From a bacterium HR33 (GTDB lineage Bacteria > Gemmatimonadota > Gemmatimonadetes > Gemmatimonadales > GWC2-71-9): a stretch of 64,000 bases of DNA. The stretch spans positions 1,364,001-1,428,000 of the forward strand of contig BEIJ01000001.1 in assembly GCA_002923375.1 (NCBI GenBank), written 5' to 3'. The notes below the pieces were generated by a model. The model did not search any database and was not told where the DNA came from. It was given only the letters and a program-made list of their open reading frames with translations. Position 1 is the stretch's first letter. Every line of letters starts with the position of its first letter. The translations under genes were made by a program, and so were the position numbers. Of the stretch, positions 50,040-59,485 are shown piece by piece.

Positions 50040-50569
50040 GGGGCTATTTCTACCGCCTTCTCCCAGGCAAGGTTGGCGAGGGATACGAGCCAGTGGGTGT
50101 CGTCGAAGCGGAAAACCGGAATCGGAAGATCGAGTTCCGGATCGTCGGTGAGGATGGCGATCCAGCGCTCGCTTCCCTCCGCTCCCGGCTGATAAAGGGG
50201 ATCGGCGTGCTTGGCGCGGCGGTGGACTTCGATCTTGGGCAGCGGCTCCTTGGTGAATCCCTCGATCAGCACGATGTCCGCGGCGATGAAGCGCCGTACC
50301 AGGTCCAAAGGCCCCAGGGATTTGTCGGTGCGCTCGAAAAAAACCCTACCGCCGGGAAATTCCATCAGCACCTGCGAGGCCAGACCTTCCTGGTAGTGAC
50401 GGTAGGTGTCGGTTCCCGGCGTATCGATCCTGGCCGGGTGACTCCCGTGTTTGATGGTGCTCACCCGCCGGCCGCGCTTTACGAATTCGCGAGCCAAGGC
50501 CACGACCAGGGTGGTCTTGCCAGCGTCCTTCTTGCCCACGACGGAGATTACCCGGACAGTTTGCGCCAC
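50036..50569 (-). CDS. mobB: Molybdopterin-guanine dinucleotide biosynthesis adaptor protein
   Basis: A 177-residue P-loop GTPase-like protein with GKKDAGKTTLVVALARE near residue 12 and the MobB continuation S-T-I-K-H-G. ADIVLIEGFTKEPLPKIEVHR near residue 96 is the family walker-B region. It assists MobA in guanine-dinucleotide cofactor formation. It overlaps mobA by 22 bases and moeA by 4 bases. Confidence 0.93.
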   Translation of the reverse strand: MAQTVRVISVVGKKDAGKTTLVVALAREFVKRGRRVSTIKHGSHPARIDTPGTDTYRHYQEGLASQVLMEFPGGRVFFERTDKSLGPLDLVRRFIAADIVLIEGFTKEPLPKIEVHRRAKHADPLYQPGAEGSERWIAILTDDPELDLPIPVFRFDDTHWLVSLANLAWEKAVEIAP

Positions 50570-51150
50570 AGCTCCTCGGCTCGGGCCAAATCCTCAGCGG
50601 TGTTCACGTTGAAGAAAATGGTCTCCGCGTCCCCGTAACGGACTACCTCCTCGAGCGGCAACGTGCCCACTTTGACCTCCCGGTGAAAACCGATCGCGCG
50701 GAAATCCCTTCGCTCGAGCTGGCGAAGAATCGGTCCCGCGCAAGCGGGCCCGTAAACCCCGCACAGAGGTTCCACCCCGCGCCTTCCCCCGCTTTCGGGC
50801 AGGAAGACGTCGTAACCGTTCGAGCGCTCCGCCAGCTCCCTGAGCAGCCCAGCTGGCACGAACGGCATGTCCCAAGCCACCACCAGCACCGGCCCGCCAG
50901 CCGCACATATCGCAGTGTAGATGCCGCTCAACGAGCCGCGCACCGCCAGCTGATCGGGTACCACTTCCGCTCCGGGAAGCCAACTGCGCGCCTCCGGAGC
51001 GTTGGCCACGAGAAAGGGACGTTCTCCCGTGGCCTCGATGAGGGAGCGTTCCAAACGATCCAAGATCCTAACCCCCCCTACACGCTCCAGCCCTTTGGGC
51101 CTCCCCTCGAATCGGGTTGCACCCCCTCCGGCCAGTATCGCGCCTTTCAT
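50548..51150 (-). CDS. mobA: Molybdenum cofactor guanylyltransferase
   Basis: A 200-residue MobA. The N-terminal nucleotide-binding motif is AILAGGGATRFEGRPKGLERVGG (L-A-G-G-x-S-x-R-M-G type) with GG-A-T-R variation, then V-A-W-D-M-P-F near residue 88 and V-E-P-L-C-G-V-Y near residue 124. Transfers GMP to molybdopterin. Followed closely by mobB on the same strand. FdhD ends 25 bases upstream. Confidence 0.9.
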   Translation of the reverse strand: MKGAILAGGGATRFEGRPKGLERVGGVRILDRLERSLIEATGERPFLVANAPEARSWLPGAEVVPDQLAVRGSLSGIYTAICAAGGPVLVVAWDMPFVPAGLLRELAERSNGYDVFLPESGGRRGVEPLCGVYGPACAGPILRQLERRDFRAIGFHREVKVGTLPLEEVVRYGDAETIFFNVNTAEDLARAEELWRKLSG

Positions 51151-51175
51151 CGCCGCGACACCCCGGATTCCGGGG

Positions 51176-51979
51176 TCAGCCGGAGGACCGCGATCCGTCC
51201 ACTGCCAGCGGCAGATGCAAGTGCGGCTGCCCGCTCACGGCGCGTCCCACCAGCACCATTCCGGCCCGCCGCGCTATTTCGGCGGCCAGCGAAGAGGGTA
51301 CCGAGGGAGTTGCAACGTAAGCAATACCCGCCCGCGCCGCTTTGAATGCGAGCTCCGCCGAAATCCGCCCGGTGACCAAAAGACCCAGCCCCGCAAGTTC
51401 GTGCCGCGCCAACAGCGCCGCTCCTATGACCTTGTCCACTGCATTGTGGCGCCCGATGTCCTCGGCGTGGTGAAGCAACCGGTCTCCGTCGGTCAGCGCC
51501 GCGGCGTGAATCCCACCGGTAGTCTTGTATCTTTCGCCCCGGGCGAACAACTCCTTGAATAGCTCCCGCAAGCGAGCCGGCTCGGGAGGCTCTTTCCCGG
51601 CAGCCACCGACGGCGAAGCGGACGGATCGGCTAAGAAAGTGGTTACCGCACCGCAACCCGAGGCCAGAACCCGCTGGCGGTTGTCTCGCTTCACCTCCTG
51701 CACCAGGGCGGGATCTACCTCCGCCCAGAAACCCAAATCGGTGGCGCAAGGTCGCAGTTTTTTCAAATCGGCCAACGAACGGATGTAGCCTTCCCCGTGC
51801 AGCCAGCCTATGGCTAGCTCTTCCAGCTGATCGGGTGTGCACATCCACGTAACCGTGGGCTCGCCGTTCACTTCCAGCCATACCGGCACCTCTTCCACCA
51901 AGGCGAGACCGGCCATCTTGCCTCCCCTTTTGGCCGGCTGGGCTCGGGTCAAGGGAATCGTATCTCCAGCCTCTTGCAT
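51176..51979 (-). CDS. fdhD: Formate dehydrogenase accessory sulfurtransferase FdhD
   Basis: A 267-residue FdhD, which moves sulfur from IscS to the Mo/W cofactor of formate dehydrogenase. Family stretches: E-E-V-P-V-W-L-E-V-N-G near residue 29, AIGWLHGEGYI near 56, TGGIHAAALTDGD near 155, HAEDIGRHNAVDKVIGAAL near 170 and L-V-T-G-R-I-S-A-E near 196. In the active loop S-G-C109-G-A-V112 the first Cys of the E. coli CxxC is kept, while the second is Val. No formate dehydrogenase gene is in the window, so its target lies elsewhere. Confidence 0.92.
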   Translation of the reverse strand: MQEAGDTIPLTRAQPAKRGGKMAGLALVEEVPVWLEVNGEPTVTWMCTPDQLEELAIGWLHGEGYIRSLADLKKLRPCATDLGFWAEVDPALVQEVKRDNRQRVLASGCGAVTTFLADPSASPSVAAGKEPPEPARLRELFKELFARGERYKTTGGIHAAALTDGDRLLHHAEDIGRHNAVDKVIGAALLARHELAGLGLLVTGRISAELAFKAARAGIAYVATPSVPSSLAAEIARRAGMVLVGRAVSGQPHLHLPLAVDGSRSSG

Positions 51980-52020
51980 CGCGGTGCTCCTCGCCGGTGC
52001 ACCAGTAATCTACGGCCGAA

Positions 52021-53016
52021 TCAGAACACCCGCACGGCCATGGTCTTGACCGTGAGGACCACCGGAGAACCCACCGTGAGATCGAGCTCGTCGAGTGCCT
52101 GCTTAGTGATGCGGGCAACCAACTCCGTACCCACGTCCACGGTGAGCGTCACCCTACCCCGCCCGTCGTCGCTGATCCTCAGCACCCGCCCGGTGAACTG
52201 GTTCCGCGCGCTGGAGTGCAGCGGCTCGGTGCTGACCACGATGTCCTCCGGCGGGATCGCTACCGTAGCCGGCCCCGAGCGGTCGGTCAAAACGTAGAGT
52301 TCCAGAGGGCCGGCTTGCACTCGGCGCGGGCCGCTCCCTTCCGGTATCTCGGTTCGAAAGAGGTTCTCGGGAGTGACCGGACTCGGGCGCCCCTCCGCCA
52401 AGGCCACCACCCGGTCTGCCCAGCGGTAGGCCTCTTCCAGCTGGTGAGATGCCAGGCAGAGCCCTATCCCTCGCGCTCGTAACTGATCTAGGAGCCGGTA
52501 CAACGCCGCGGCGGAGCGGGGATCCGCCGCACTGGCGGGCTCGTCCAGGAGCAATATCTCAGGGTCACAGGCCAACGCCCGAGCGATAGCCACCTTCTGG
52601 ATCTCGCCCTGGCTGAGCTCTCGGGTGTCCCGGCCGGCGAGCCCCTCCAGGGAGAGCATGGCCAAGGAGTCCGCGACCCGGCGTTCGGCCTCCGCCGCAC
52701 CCACCCGGCGCAACTCTAGAGGGAACCGAACATTGTCCTTCACTTTGCCGCGGAATAGCCAGGGATGCTGCTCTACCAGCGTGACGCGCCGGCGGATCTC
52801 CTTGAGCTGGGCGGCGCTCTTTACCGGTTGGCCCCGCCAAGCGATGGTACCGCGGCTGGGTCTTTCCACGCACGCCAGGATTCGAAGCAGGGTACTCTTG
52901 CCCGACCCGTTGGGTCCCACTACGGCTAACACCTCGCCTGGCCGCACCGAGATCTCCGGGACCTCGAGCACCCGCCGCCGGCCGTAGTAGTGCTCGACAT
53001 CGCGCGCGCTAAGCAT
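52021..53016 (-). CDS. ABC transporter ATPase with TOBE domain, tungstate/molybdate type
   Basis: A 331-residue ABC ATPase: Walker A GPNGSGKST near residue 34, signature LSQGEIQKVAIAR near 133 (Q-G-E instead of G-G-Q), Walker B ILLLDEPASAADPRS near 150 and the H-loop A-S-H-Q near 191. Residues ~255-331 fit a TOBE/MOP-like oxyanion-binding domain. Placed between tupB-like permease and fdhD in a molybdenum cofactor operon, a WtpC/TupC-like molybdate or tungstate importer ATPase is likely. Overlaps the permease gene by 8 bases. Confidence 0.85.
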   Translation of the reverse strand: MLSARDVEHYYGRRRVLEVPEISVRPGEVLAVVGPNGSGKSTLLRILACVERPSRGTIAWRGQPVKSAAQLKEIRRRVTLVEQHPWLFRGKVKDNVRFPLELRRVGAAEAERRVADSLAMLSLEGLAGRDTRELSQGEIQKVAIARALACDPEILLLDEPASAADPRSAAALYRLLDQLRARGIGLCLASHQLEEAYRWADRVVALAEGRPSPVTPENLFRTEIPEGSGPRRVQAGPLELYVLTDRSGPATVAIPPEDIVVSTEPLHSSARNQFTGRVLRISDDGRGRVTLTVDVGTELVARITKQALDELDLTVGSPVVLTVKTMAVRVF

Positions 53017-53704
53017 CGCCTCTACCCTGTAGCAGCTGAAGCAGCACGTTCACGGTCAAAGCTAACCCCAGCAGGATCAGGCCGAGGGCCACCGCCAAGG
53101 GAAAGTCTCCCTGGGACGTTGCGAGAGCTACGGCGGTAGTGAGCGTGCGAGTTTGATGCCGAATGTTGCCGCCCACGATCATCGCCGCCCCTACTTCGGC
53201 CAGCACCCTGCCGAAGGCTACCACCACCGCTGCCAGCAACGCGAAGCGCGCTTCCCGGGCGACCAGCCAGTGCACCCTCCATCCCGAAGCTCCCAGGGTA
53301 AGTGCCGTGCGCCGGACTCTGGGATCGATTCCCTGAACCGCTGCCGCTGTGAGCGCCGCGGCGATAGGCACCGCGAGTATCACCTCGGCGATCACAATCG
53401 CCCACCAAGTGTAAAGCAGGCCCAGGTCACCCAGCGGGCCCCGCCGTGACAACAGGCCCCATACGATGAGCCCGACTACCACCGTGGGAAAGGCCAGCAT
53501 GGTGTTTAGAACCGTTATCAACGCCCGCCGGCCGAAGAAACGCGTAGTGCCCACCACAAATCCCACCGGCACTCCTATTACACAGGCCACCACCGTGGCG
53601 ACCAAGGCCACCCTGACAGACAGAAAGGTGATCCCTAACACCTCGGGATCACCTCCCAGAATCAGCTCCAGGCCGCGCCGCAGTCCGTCGCCGAAAAAAT
53701 CCAA
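53009..53704 (-). CDS. ABC permease of tungstate/molybdate transporter (TupB-like)
   Basis: A 231-residue permease with five or six membrane helices and the EAA-type loop (residues ~125-150: R-R-T-A-L-T-L-G-A-S-G-W-R-V-H-W). The pattern L-A-F-P-T-V-V-V-G-L near residue 70 and RVLAEVGAAMIVGGNIRHQTRTLTTAVAL near 170 match TupB-like permeases. Start TTG 53704 has no obvious Shine-Dalgarno; the upstream outer-membrane gene ends 4 bases before. The binding protein TupA is not present here. Confidence 0.83.
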   Translation of the reverse strand: MDFFGDGLRRGLELILGGDPEVLGITFLSVRVALVATVVACVIGVPVGFVVGTTRFFGRRALITVLNTMLAFPTVVVGLIVWGLLSRRGPLGDLGLLYTWWAIVIAEVILAVPIAAALTAAAVQGIDPRVRRTALTLGASGWRVHWLVAREARFALLAAVVVAFGRVLAEVGAAMIVGGNIRHQTRTLTTAVALATSQGDFPLAVALGLILLGLALTVNVLLQLLQGRGDA

Positions 53705-53708
53705 TTCG

Positions 53709-54389
53709 CTACGACCGAATTCTGAGCCCTATGGACAACGTCAAGGCTGGATTGTGGGTCCACTCCCGCTGGGAATCGATGGAGGCGTCGAGAAGCGGAT
53801 CGTTCGGCGGATTGACAAAGAAGCTCCGGGGATAGACCAGCCGCCACAGTATGTCCCGCAACTCCAGCCTCACGCTCAACGCCTGCGAGGGATACCACCT
53901 GACTCCTACATGAGGGCCGAACTGGAAACGCCTGCGGAAGGCGAAGCCGGTGGTGTCTTCAGGAACGCTCTCGCCGAACGCCGCTCCCAGCGTCGCACCG
54001 AAATACGGCGCCAAACCGCGCCAGGTCTTACGGCCGGTCAACAGAAATCCCAAACCGGCATCCGCTACCAGTACCTCCTGGCGTACCGTGTCGCTGGGGA
54101 TTCCGTTACTGTAGATCGGTCTCAAGAGACTGGCCCCCGCTGCCCCGATTACCGCCTCAAAGGGACCGCCCAGGTGGATGCTGTAGCGCAACCCGGCTAT
54201 GGGTCCTTCCGATGGCCCGGCCCCGATCTTGCCGCCCGAGCCCCGCAAATATCCGCCGCCGAGTATCAGGGAGTGGCTTACCCTGATGTCCCGGTAGGGC
54301 GAGCGGTCGGGCGGATGGCCCACCTGAGCCTGAAGGGACCCGCCGATCAGCAGCGCCGCTATGCTCGCTGTCGCGAATTTGTTTGACAT
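53709..54389 (-). CDS. Putative outer-membrane beta-barrel protein
   Basis: A 226-residue protein with a signal peptide (MSNKFATASIAALLIGGSLQAQ, cleavage near A-Q) and alternating hydrophobic/polar strands such as FQFGPHVGVRWYPSQALSVRLE and ALTLSIGLRIRS at the end, as in small barrels. No family recognised. It lies 4 bases upstream of the TupB-like gene on the same strand, so it may be the first gene of the molybdenum/tungsten operon. ATG 54389 is preferred over TTG 54410. Its start codon overlaps a promoter reading the other way. Confidence 0.6.
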   Translation of the reverse strand: MSNKFATASIAALLIGGSLQAQVGHPPDRSPYRDIRVSHSLILGGGYLRGSGGKIGAGPSEGPIAGLRYSIHLGGPFEAVIGAAGASLLRPIYSNGIPSDTVRQEVLVADAGLGFLLTGRKTWRGLAPYFGATLGAAFGESVPEDTTGFAFRRRFQFGPHVGVRWYPSQALSVRLELRDILWRLVYPRSFFVNPPNDPLLDASIDSQREWTHNPALTLSIGLRIRS

Positions 54390-54411
54390 TCGAAACCCGC
54401 ACCCGTACAAT
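54383..54411 (+). promoter_or_regulatory. Sigma-70 promoter for the SH3-repeat protein gene
   Basis: TTGACA (54383-54388) and TACAAT (54406-54411) have the ideal 17-base spacer. The start would be near 54418, leaving a leader of about 10 bases before the ATG at 54428. The -35 box overlaps the start codon of the outer-membrane gene on the other strand. Confidence 0.65.
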
Positions 54412-54427
54412 GGGGTAACTTGAAAAG

Positions 54428-55486
54428 ATGACGCAATCTAGCCTGCTCCAATCGGCCCTACCAGCCTGGTTGCTTTGCTTCCTTTGGGCCTCGATTGCGC
54501 CACCCGCCATCCTAGAAGCCCAGACACGTTACCGTGTCGTTCGGAACGAGAACTTCCGGCAACAGCCCGGCCCTGACGCGCGCCTGTTGGGCACCGTCCT
54601 GGAGGGGACCGAGCTTTTGGGAGAGCGCTCGGAGGGAGGGTGGACCGAGGTGGTACTCGAGGGTTTCATTTGGGCGGCTTCGGTGGGGCGCACCGAGCGC
54701 GACGGATTCGATCTAGTGGTGACCGCCTCTGGCGGGGAAAACCTGAGAGCTTCGCCGAACGGGCGGGTATTGGCGCGATTGGCTACCGGCTTCTTGCTGC
54801 AAGAGCTGGGTCGAGAAGGCCCCTGGGTGCGGGTACGCCGGAAGGGATGGATGTGGAGCAGGTCCTTGGAGTCGGTTCAGGTGCAAGCCGAGTCGCCGCC
54901 CGGGGTACGAGCGAGGGAACAGACTCGTGCGGCTGAGCCGGAGCGGGCGGCGTCCGGGGGCGATTCGCAGCCGGATCTGGAGCGGGGAGTAACCTTGGGC
55001 CGGGTGGAGCTGAGGAGCGTGCCGGACGGTGCTTCCATCGGTACTCTGGAAGAGGGCGCTTCCGTTAGGGTGTTGGCCCGCTCGGGCGAGTGGGTCAGGG
55101 TGTCCACCGAGGGGTGGATTCGGGAGACCGACATCAGGCCTGCAGCCGGTGGCGTGCTGGTGGGAGTGACTGCGGCCGAGGTGCGAAGCAATCCGGCGGC
55201 GTTCGAGGGCAAGCTGGTGCAGTGGACCGTACAATACATCGCGGTACAGACGGCCGACGAGTTGAGGCGCGAGATACCGGCCGGCCAGCGGTACATGTTG
55301 GCTCGCGGTCCTTTGCCCGAGGCCGGATTCGTTTACGTTATTCTGACCCCGGAGCAGGTCGCCGAGCTGGAGCGGTTGAGACCGCTGGCTGAGCTGGTCA
55401 TCATAGCCCGAGTGAAGGTGGCCCGGTCGCAGTTCTTGGGAAATCCGGTTCTGGAGCTGGTGGATTTGTCGGTAAGGCGACCCTGA
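54428..55486 (+). CDS. Secreted protein with tandem bacterial SH3-like repeats
   Basis: A 352-residue protein with a signal peptide (residues 1-31, ending L-E-A-Q) and three SH3b-like segments: NFRQQPGPDARLLGTVLEGT near residue 40, ENLRASPNGRVLARLATG near 103 and VELRSVPDGASIGTLEEGA near 195. Between the second and third is a charged linker (residues 155-185). The C-terminal ~120 residues form a separate domain starting L-V-G-V-T-A-A-E-V-R-S, not recognised. SH3b domains often bind cell-wall or peptides; enzyme activity is not indicated. Confidence 0.8.
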   Translation: MTQSSLLQSALPAWLLCFLWASIAPPAILEAQTRYRVVRNENFRQQPGPDARLLGTVLEGTELLGERSEGGWTEVVLEGFIWAASVGRTERDGFDLVVTASGGENLRASPNGRVLARLATGFLLQELGREGPWVRVRRKGWMWSRSLESVQVQAESPPGVRAREQTRAAEPERAASGGDSQPDLERGVTLGRVELRSVPDGASIGTLEEGASVRVLARSGEWVRVSTEGWIRETDIRPAAGGVLVGVTAAEVRSNPAAFEGKLVQWTVQYIAVQTADELRREIPAGQRYMLARGPLPEAGFVYVILTPEQVAELERLRPLAELVIIARVKVARSQFLGNPVLELVDLSVRRP

Positions 55487-55522
55487 TGCCGGTGCCGGCG
55501 GTACATGGAAGGAGTTCCGAGG

Positions 55523-55906
55523 ATGAACGAGCTATTCAGAAAGCGAATAGAGCGCAGGCTGGAGAGCTTGCCGGACGACCTGGCATACCAGGTACTGGAC
55601 TACATAGAGTTTTTGGAGGCGAAGTACGGCCAGGGCGGGACCAAACCGACGCCTTTCGAAAAGCTGGCTGAGGGTGTGGAAGACGTCTTGAGAGCGGGGA
55701 AGCTGCCGGTGGCGGCGGTCAAGGGTACGATGCAGGTGATGGAGTCGGCTAGCCGGCTAATGAGTCGCCTGGCTGAGGCGAGCCGTGCGGCGGCGGCGGA
55801 GTTGGGCAAGACCGTCTCCCAGGCCGGGCCGGAACAGGGAGAGCCTGCAGCGCCTTCGGCGCCGGCGCCCGAACCTCGCACGGACGCCGAGAATTCCGTG
55901 CCTTGA
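55523..55906 (+). CDS. Small protein with a DUF2281-like N-terminus
   Basis: A 127-residue protein. The N-terminal ~30 residues (ERRLESLPDDLAYQVLDYIEF plus LEAKYG) match the short helical motif of DUF2281-like proteins; the middle is amphipathic helix and the C-terminus is Pro/Ala/Glu-rich and probably unstructured. GGAGTTCCGAGG precedes ATG 55523. No clear function. It is followed by two hairpins before guaB. Confidence 0.6.
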   Translation: MNELFRKRIERRLESLPDDLAYQVLDYIEFLEAKYGQGGTKPTPFEKLAEGVEDVLRAGKLPVAAVKGTMQVMESASRLMSRLAEASRAAAAELGKTVSQAGPEQGEPAAPSAPAPEPRTDAENSVP

Positions 55907-55916
55907 TTCCGTGGTT

Positions 55917-55939
55917 CATGGCGGATAACTTCCGCCATG
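55917..55939 (+). other. 9-bp inverted repeat upstream of guaB
   Basis: CATGGCGGA (55917-55925) and TCCGCCATG (55931-55939) pair perfectly around TAACT. It could be an RNA hairpin or an operator. It is followed 22 bases later by the terminator-like hairpin. Confidence 0.45.
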
Positions 55940-55961
55940 GAGTGTAGTAGTCGATGGCAAC

Positions 55962-57482
<1,521 letters not shown>

Positions 57483-57486
57483 GAAC

Positions 57487-58692
57487 TCACTGGGCGGGCG
57501 AGCTGTGGATCACCCCTTGCTCTTCCAGCGCCGTAATCTCGCTGTCCTCATAGCCTAGCTCTCTCAACACTTCCCGGGTGTGCTCCCCCAGCAGCGGAGC
57601 GCCACGCTCAATCTCCGCCGGGGTCTCGGTGAGTCTCACGGGAAAGCCCAGGGTTCGGACCTTACCCAACCGGGTGTGGGGGACGTCGGTCACCATACCG
57701 CGCGCCGCGGTCTGGGGGTGCTCCAGCATCTCTTTGACCGTAAGGACCGGTCCCGCCGGTACTCCCGCTCTTTCCAGGCGGTCCAGCCACTCGGCGGTGG
57801 AACGCTCCCGGATGCGGGCGGCGATAATGGAGGCCAACTCCTCGCGGTGCTCCATCCGGGCGGCGTTGTCGCAGAACCTTGGATCCTGCGCCAATTCAGG
57901 CACGCCGAGGGCTTCGACCAGCCGCTCCCAGGTGGCCTGGCTCGCCGCTCCGATATTGATCCAGCCGTCAGAGGTCGGAAAAGACTGGTAGGGAGCGTTG
58001 AGGGGATGAGCCGAGCCCATGGGCCCGGGAGAAACCCCCGTTGCCAGGGCGATCGCCGATTGCCAGTAGGTCTGGGTGATCCCGGCTTCGAACAAGGAGG
58101 TGTCCACCCGCTGGCCCCGCCCCGTCTCCAAGCGGTGGATATAGGCGGCTAGTACGCCCATGGCCGCCAGGATACCCGCGGTTATGTCCGTAAGCGGAGC
58201 GCCGCACTTTACCGGCGGCCTTCCGGGTCCTTCCCCGGTGATGCTCATGAGCCCGCTGTATCCCTGAGCTATTAGATCGAACCCTCCTAGATGAGCGTAG
58301 GGCCCGGTTCTCCCGAACCCCGAAATCTCGCAGAAAATAAGTCCGGGATTATCTCGTTTGAGGCTCTCGTATCCGATGCCGAGTCGCTCCATGGTGCCCG
58401 CGCGGTAGTTTTCGATGGCCACATCGGCTCGAAGCAGCAGTTTGCGCACGATCTCTCGTCCGGCGTCGGTCTTGAGATTTACCGCGATCCCGCGCTTGTT
58501 CCGGTTGAGCATTAGAAAGGCCGCCGCCTCGCCCCCGATGTCCGGGGGCAGGAAACTGCGGGAGGGGTCGCCGCCGGGAAGCCGTTCCACCTTCACCACA
58601 TCGGCTCCCATATCGGCCAGCATTCTGCCGCACACCGGCCCGGCCATGATATGGGCCAGCTCCACCACCTTCAGGCCCCGCAGCGGTCCCAT
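57487..58692 (-). CDS. CoA-transferase, family III (CaiB/BaiF-type)
   Basis: A 401-residue class III CoA-transferase. GLKVVELAHIMAGPVCGRMLADMGADVVKVER at the N-terminus is the family start; the catalytic Asp is in APLTDITAG near residue 167; GGFDLIAQGYSGLMSITGE near 133 and PYQSFPTSDGWINIGAA near 235 are typical. It moves CoA from a donor to a carboxylic acid. It is the last gene of the TRAP-containing operon, 4 bases after the hydratase-family gene, and may activate the imported acid. The actual acid is unknown. Confidence 0.9.
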   Translation of the reverse strand: MGPLRGLKVVELAHIMAGPVCGRMLADMGADVVKVERLPGGDPSRSFLPPDIGGEAAAFLMLNRNKRGIAVNLKTDAGREIVRKLLLRADVAIENYRAGTMERLGIGYESLKRDNPGLIFCEISGFGRTGPYAHLGGFDLIAQGYSGLMSITGEGPGRPPVKCGAPLTDITAGILAAMGVLAAYIHRLETGRGQRVDTSLFEAGITQTYWQSAIALATGVSPGPMGSAHPLNAPYQSFPTSDGWINIGAASQATWERLVEALGVPELAQDPRFCDNAARMEHREELASIIAARIRERSTAEWLDRLERAGVPAGPVLTVKEMLEHPQTAARGMVTDVPHTRLGKVRTLGFPVRLTETPAEIERGAPLLGEHTREVLRELGYEDSEITALEEQGVIHSSPAQ

Positions 58693-58696
58693 CCGG

Positions 58697-59476
58697 TCAG
58701 CGCCCCTTGAATTCCGGCGTCCTCTTTTCCAGGAACGCCCGGTAACCTATCCGGTAGTCTTCGGTCCCGAAGGCGGCGTAAGATTCGTCCAACTCCTCCT
58801 GAGTCAGAGGCTCGGGACGTTCGAGCCTGCGGATGAACTTCTTGTGCCACCGGTTTACCAGGGGGGCGCCCGCGGCTATCCGCCGCGCCGTGGCGTAGGC
58901 TTCCGATTCCACCGAATCGTCTTCCACCACCCGGGTCACCAGGCCCAAGTGGTAGGCGCGCTCGGCGTCTATCACGCTCCCCTCGAGCAGCAACTCCAAG
59001 GCGACCGCCCGGCCTACCGTCCGGAGGAAGAACGCCAACTCGGGATAAGCCATGGTCAGACCCAGGCGGTTTATGGGTATGCCGAACCTGCTAGACCGCC
59101 CGCAGATCCTGAGATCGCAAGCCAGAGCCAGCTCCAAGCCCCCGCCCACGCAAACTCCCCGGATGAGAGCCACCGTAGGGTGCCGGCATTCCAACACTGC
59201 AAAAACTCCGCCGTGTTCGGCTTCTCCGTAAATCTTCGATTGGGCGACATCGGCGCGGGCCTCGGCAAACTCGGATATGTCGGCGCCGGCAGCGAAGGCT
59301 CGGTCGCCGGCGCCTCGGAGCACGATGCAGCGGATCGAATCGTCCTCGTCCAGTTCTTGCATCACCTCGCGGAGTCGCCGCCAGGAAGCGGTATTCAGGG
59401 CGTTGAGCTTCTCCGGGCGATTCAGCGTCACGGTAACGATGGGACCGTCTCTATGCTGTAGGATCAGATCCGACAT
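58697..59476 (-). CDS. Enoyl-CoA hydratase/isomerase family protein lacking the second catalytic Glu
   Basis: A 259-residue crotonase-fold protein. LNRPEKLNALN, R-A-F-A-A-G-A-D-I (oxyanion hole) near residue 60 and GVCVGGGLELALACDLR near 107 are present, with Glu115 matching the first catalytic Glu of rat enoyl-CoA hydratase. The second, expected in F-G-x-P-E, is Ile135 (FGIPIN). So hydration of a simple enoyl-CoA is doubtful; isomerase, hydrolase or lyase chemistry is equally possible. It is between TRAP genes and the CoA-transferase in the same operon. Confidence 0.88.
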   Translation of the reverse strand: MSDLILQHRDGPIVTVTLNRPEKLNALNTASWRRLREVMQELDEDDSIRCIVLRGAGDRAFAAGADISEFAEARADVAQSKIYGEAEHGGVFAVLECRHPTVALIRGVCVGGGLELALACDLRICGRSSRFGIPINRLGLTMAYPELAFFLRTVGRAVALELLLEGSVIDAERAYHLGLVTRVVEDDSVESEAYATARRIAAGAPLVNRWHKKFIRRLERPEPLTQEELDESYAAFGTEDYRIGYRAFLEKRTPEFKGR

Positions 59477-59485
59477 GGGGCAGCC

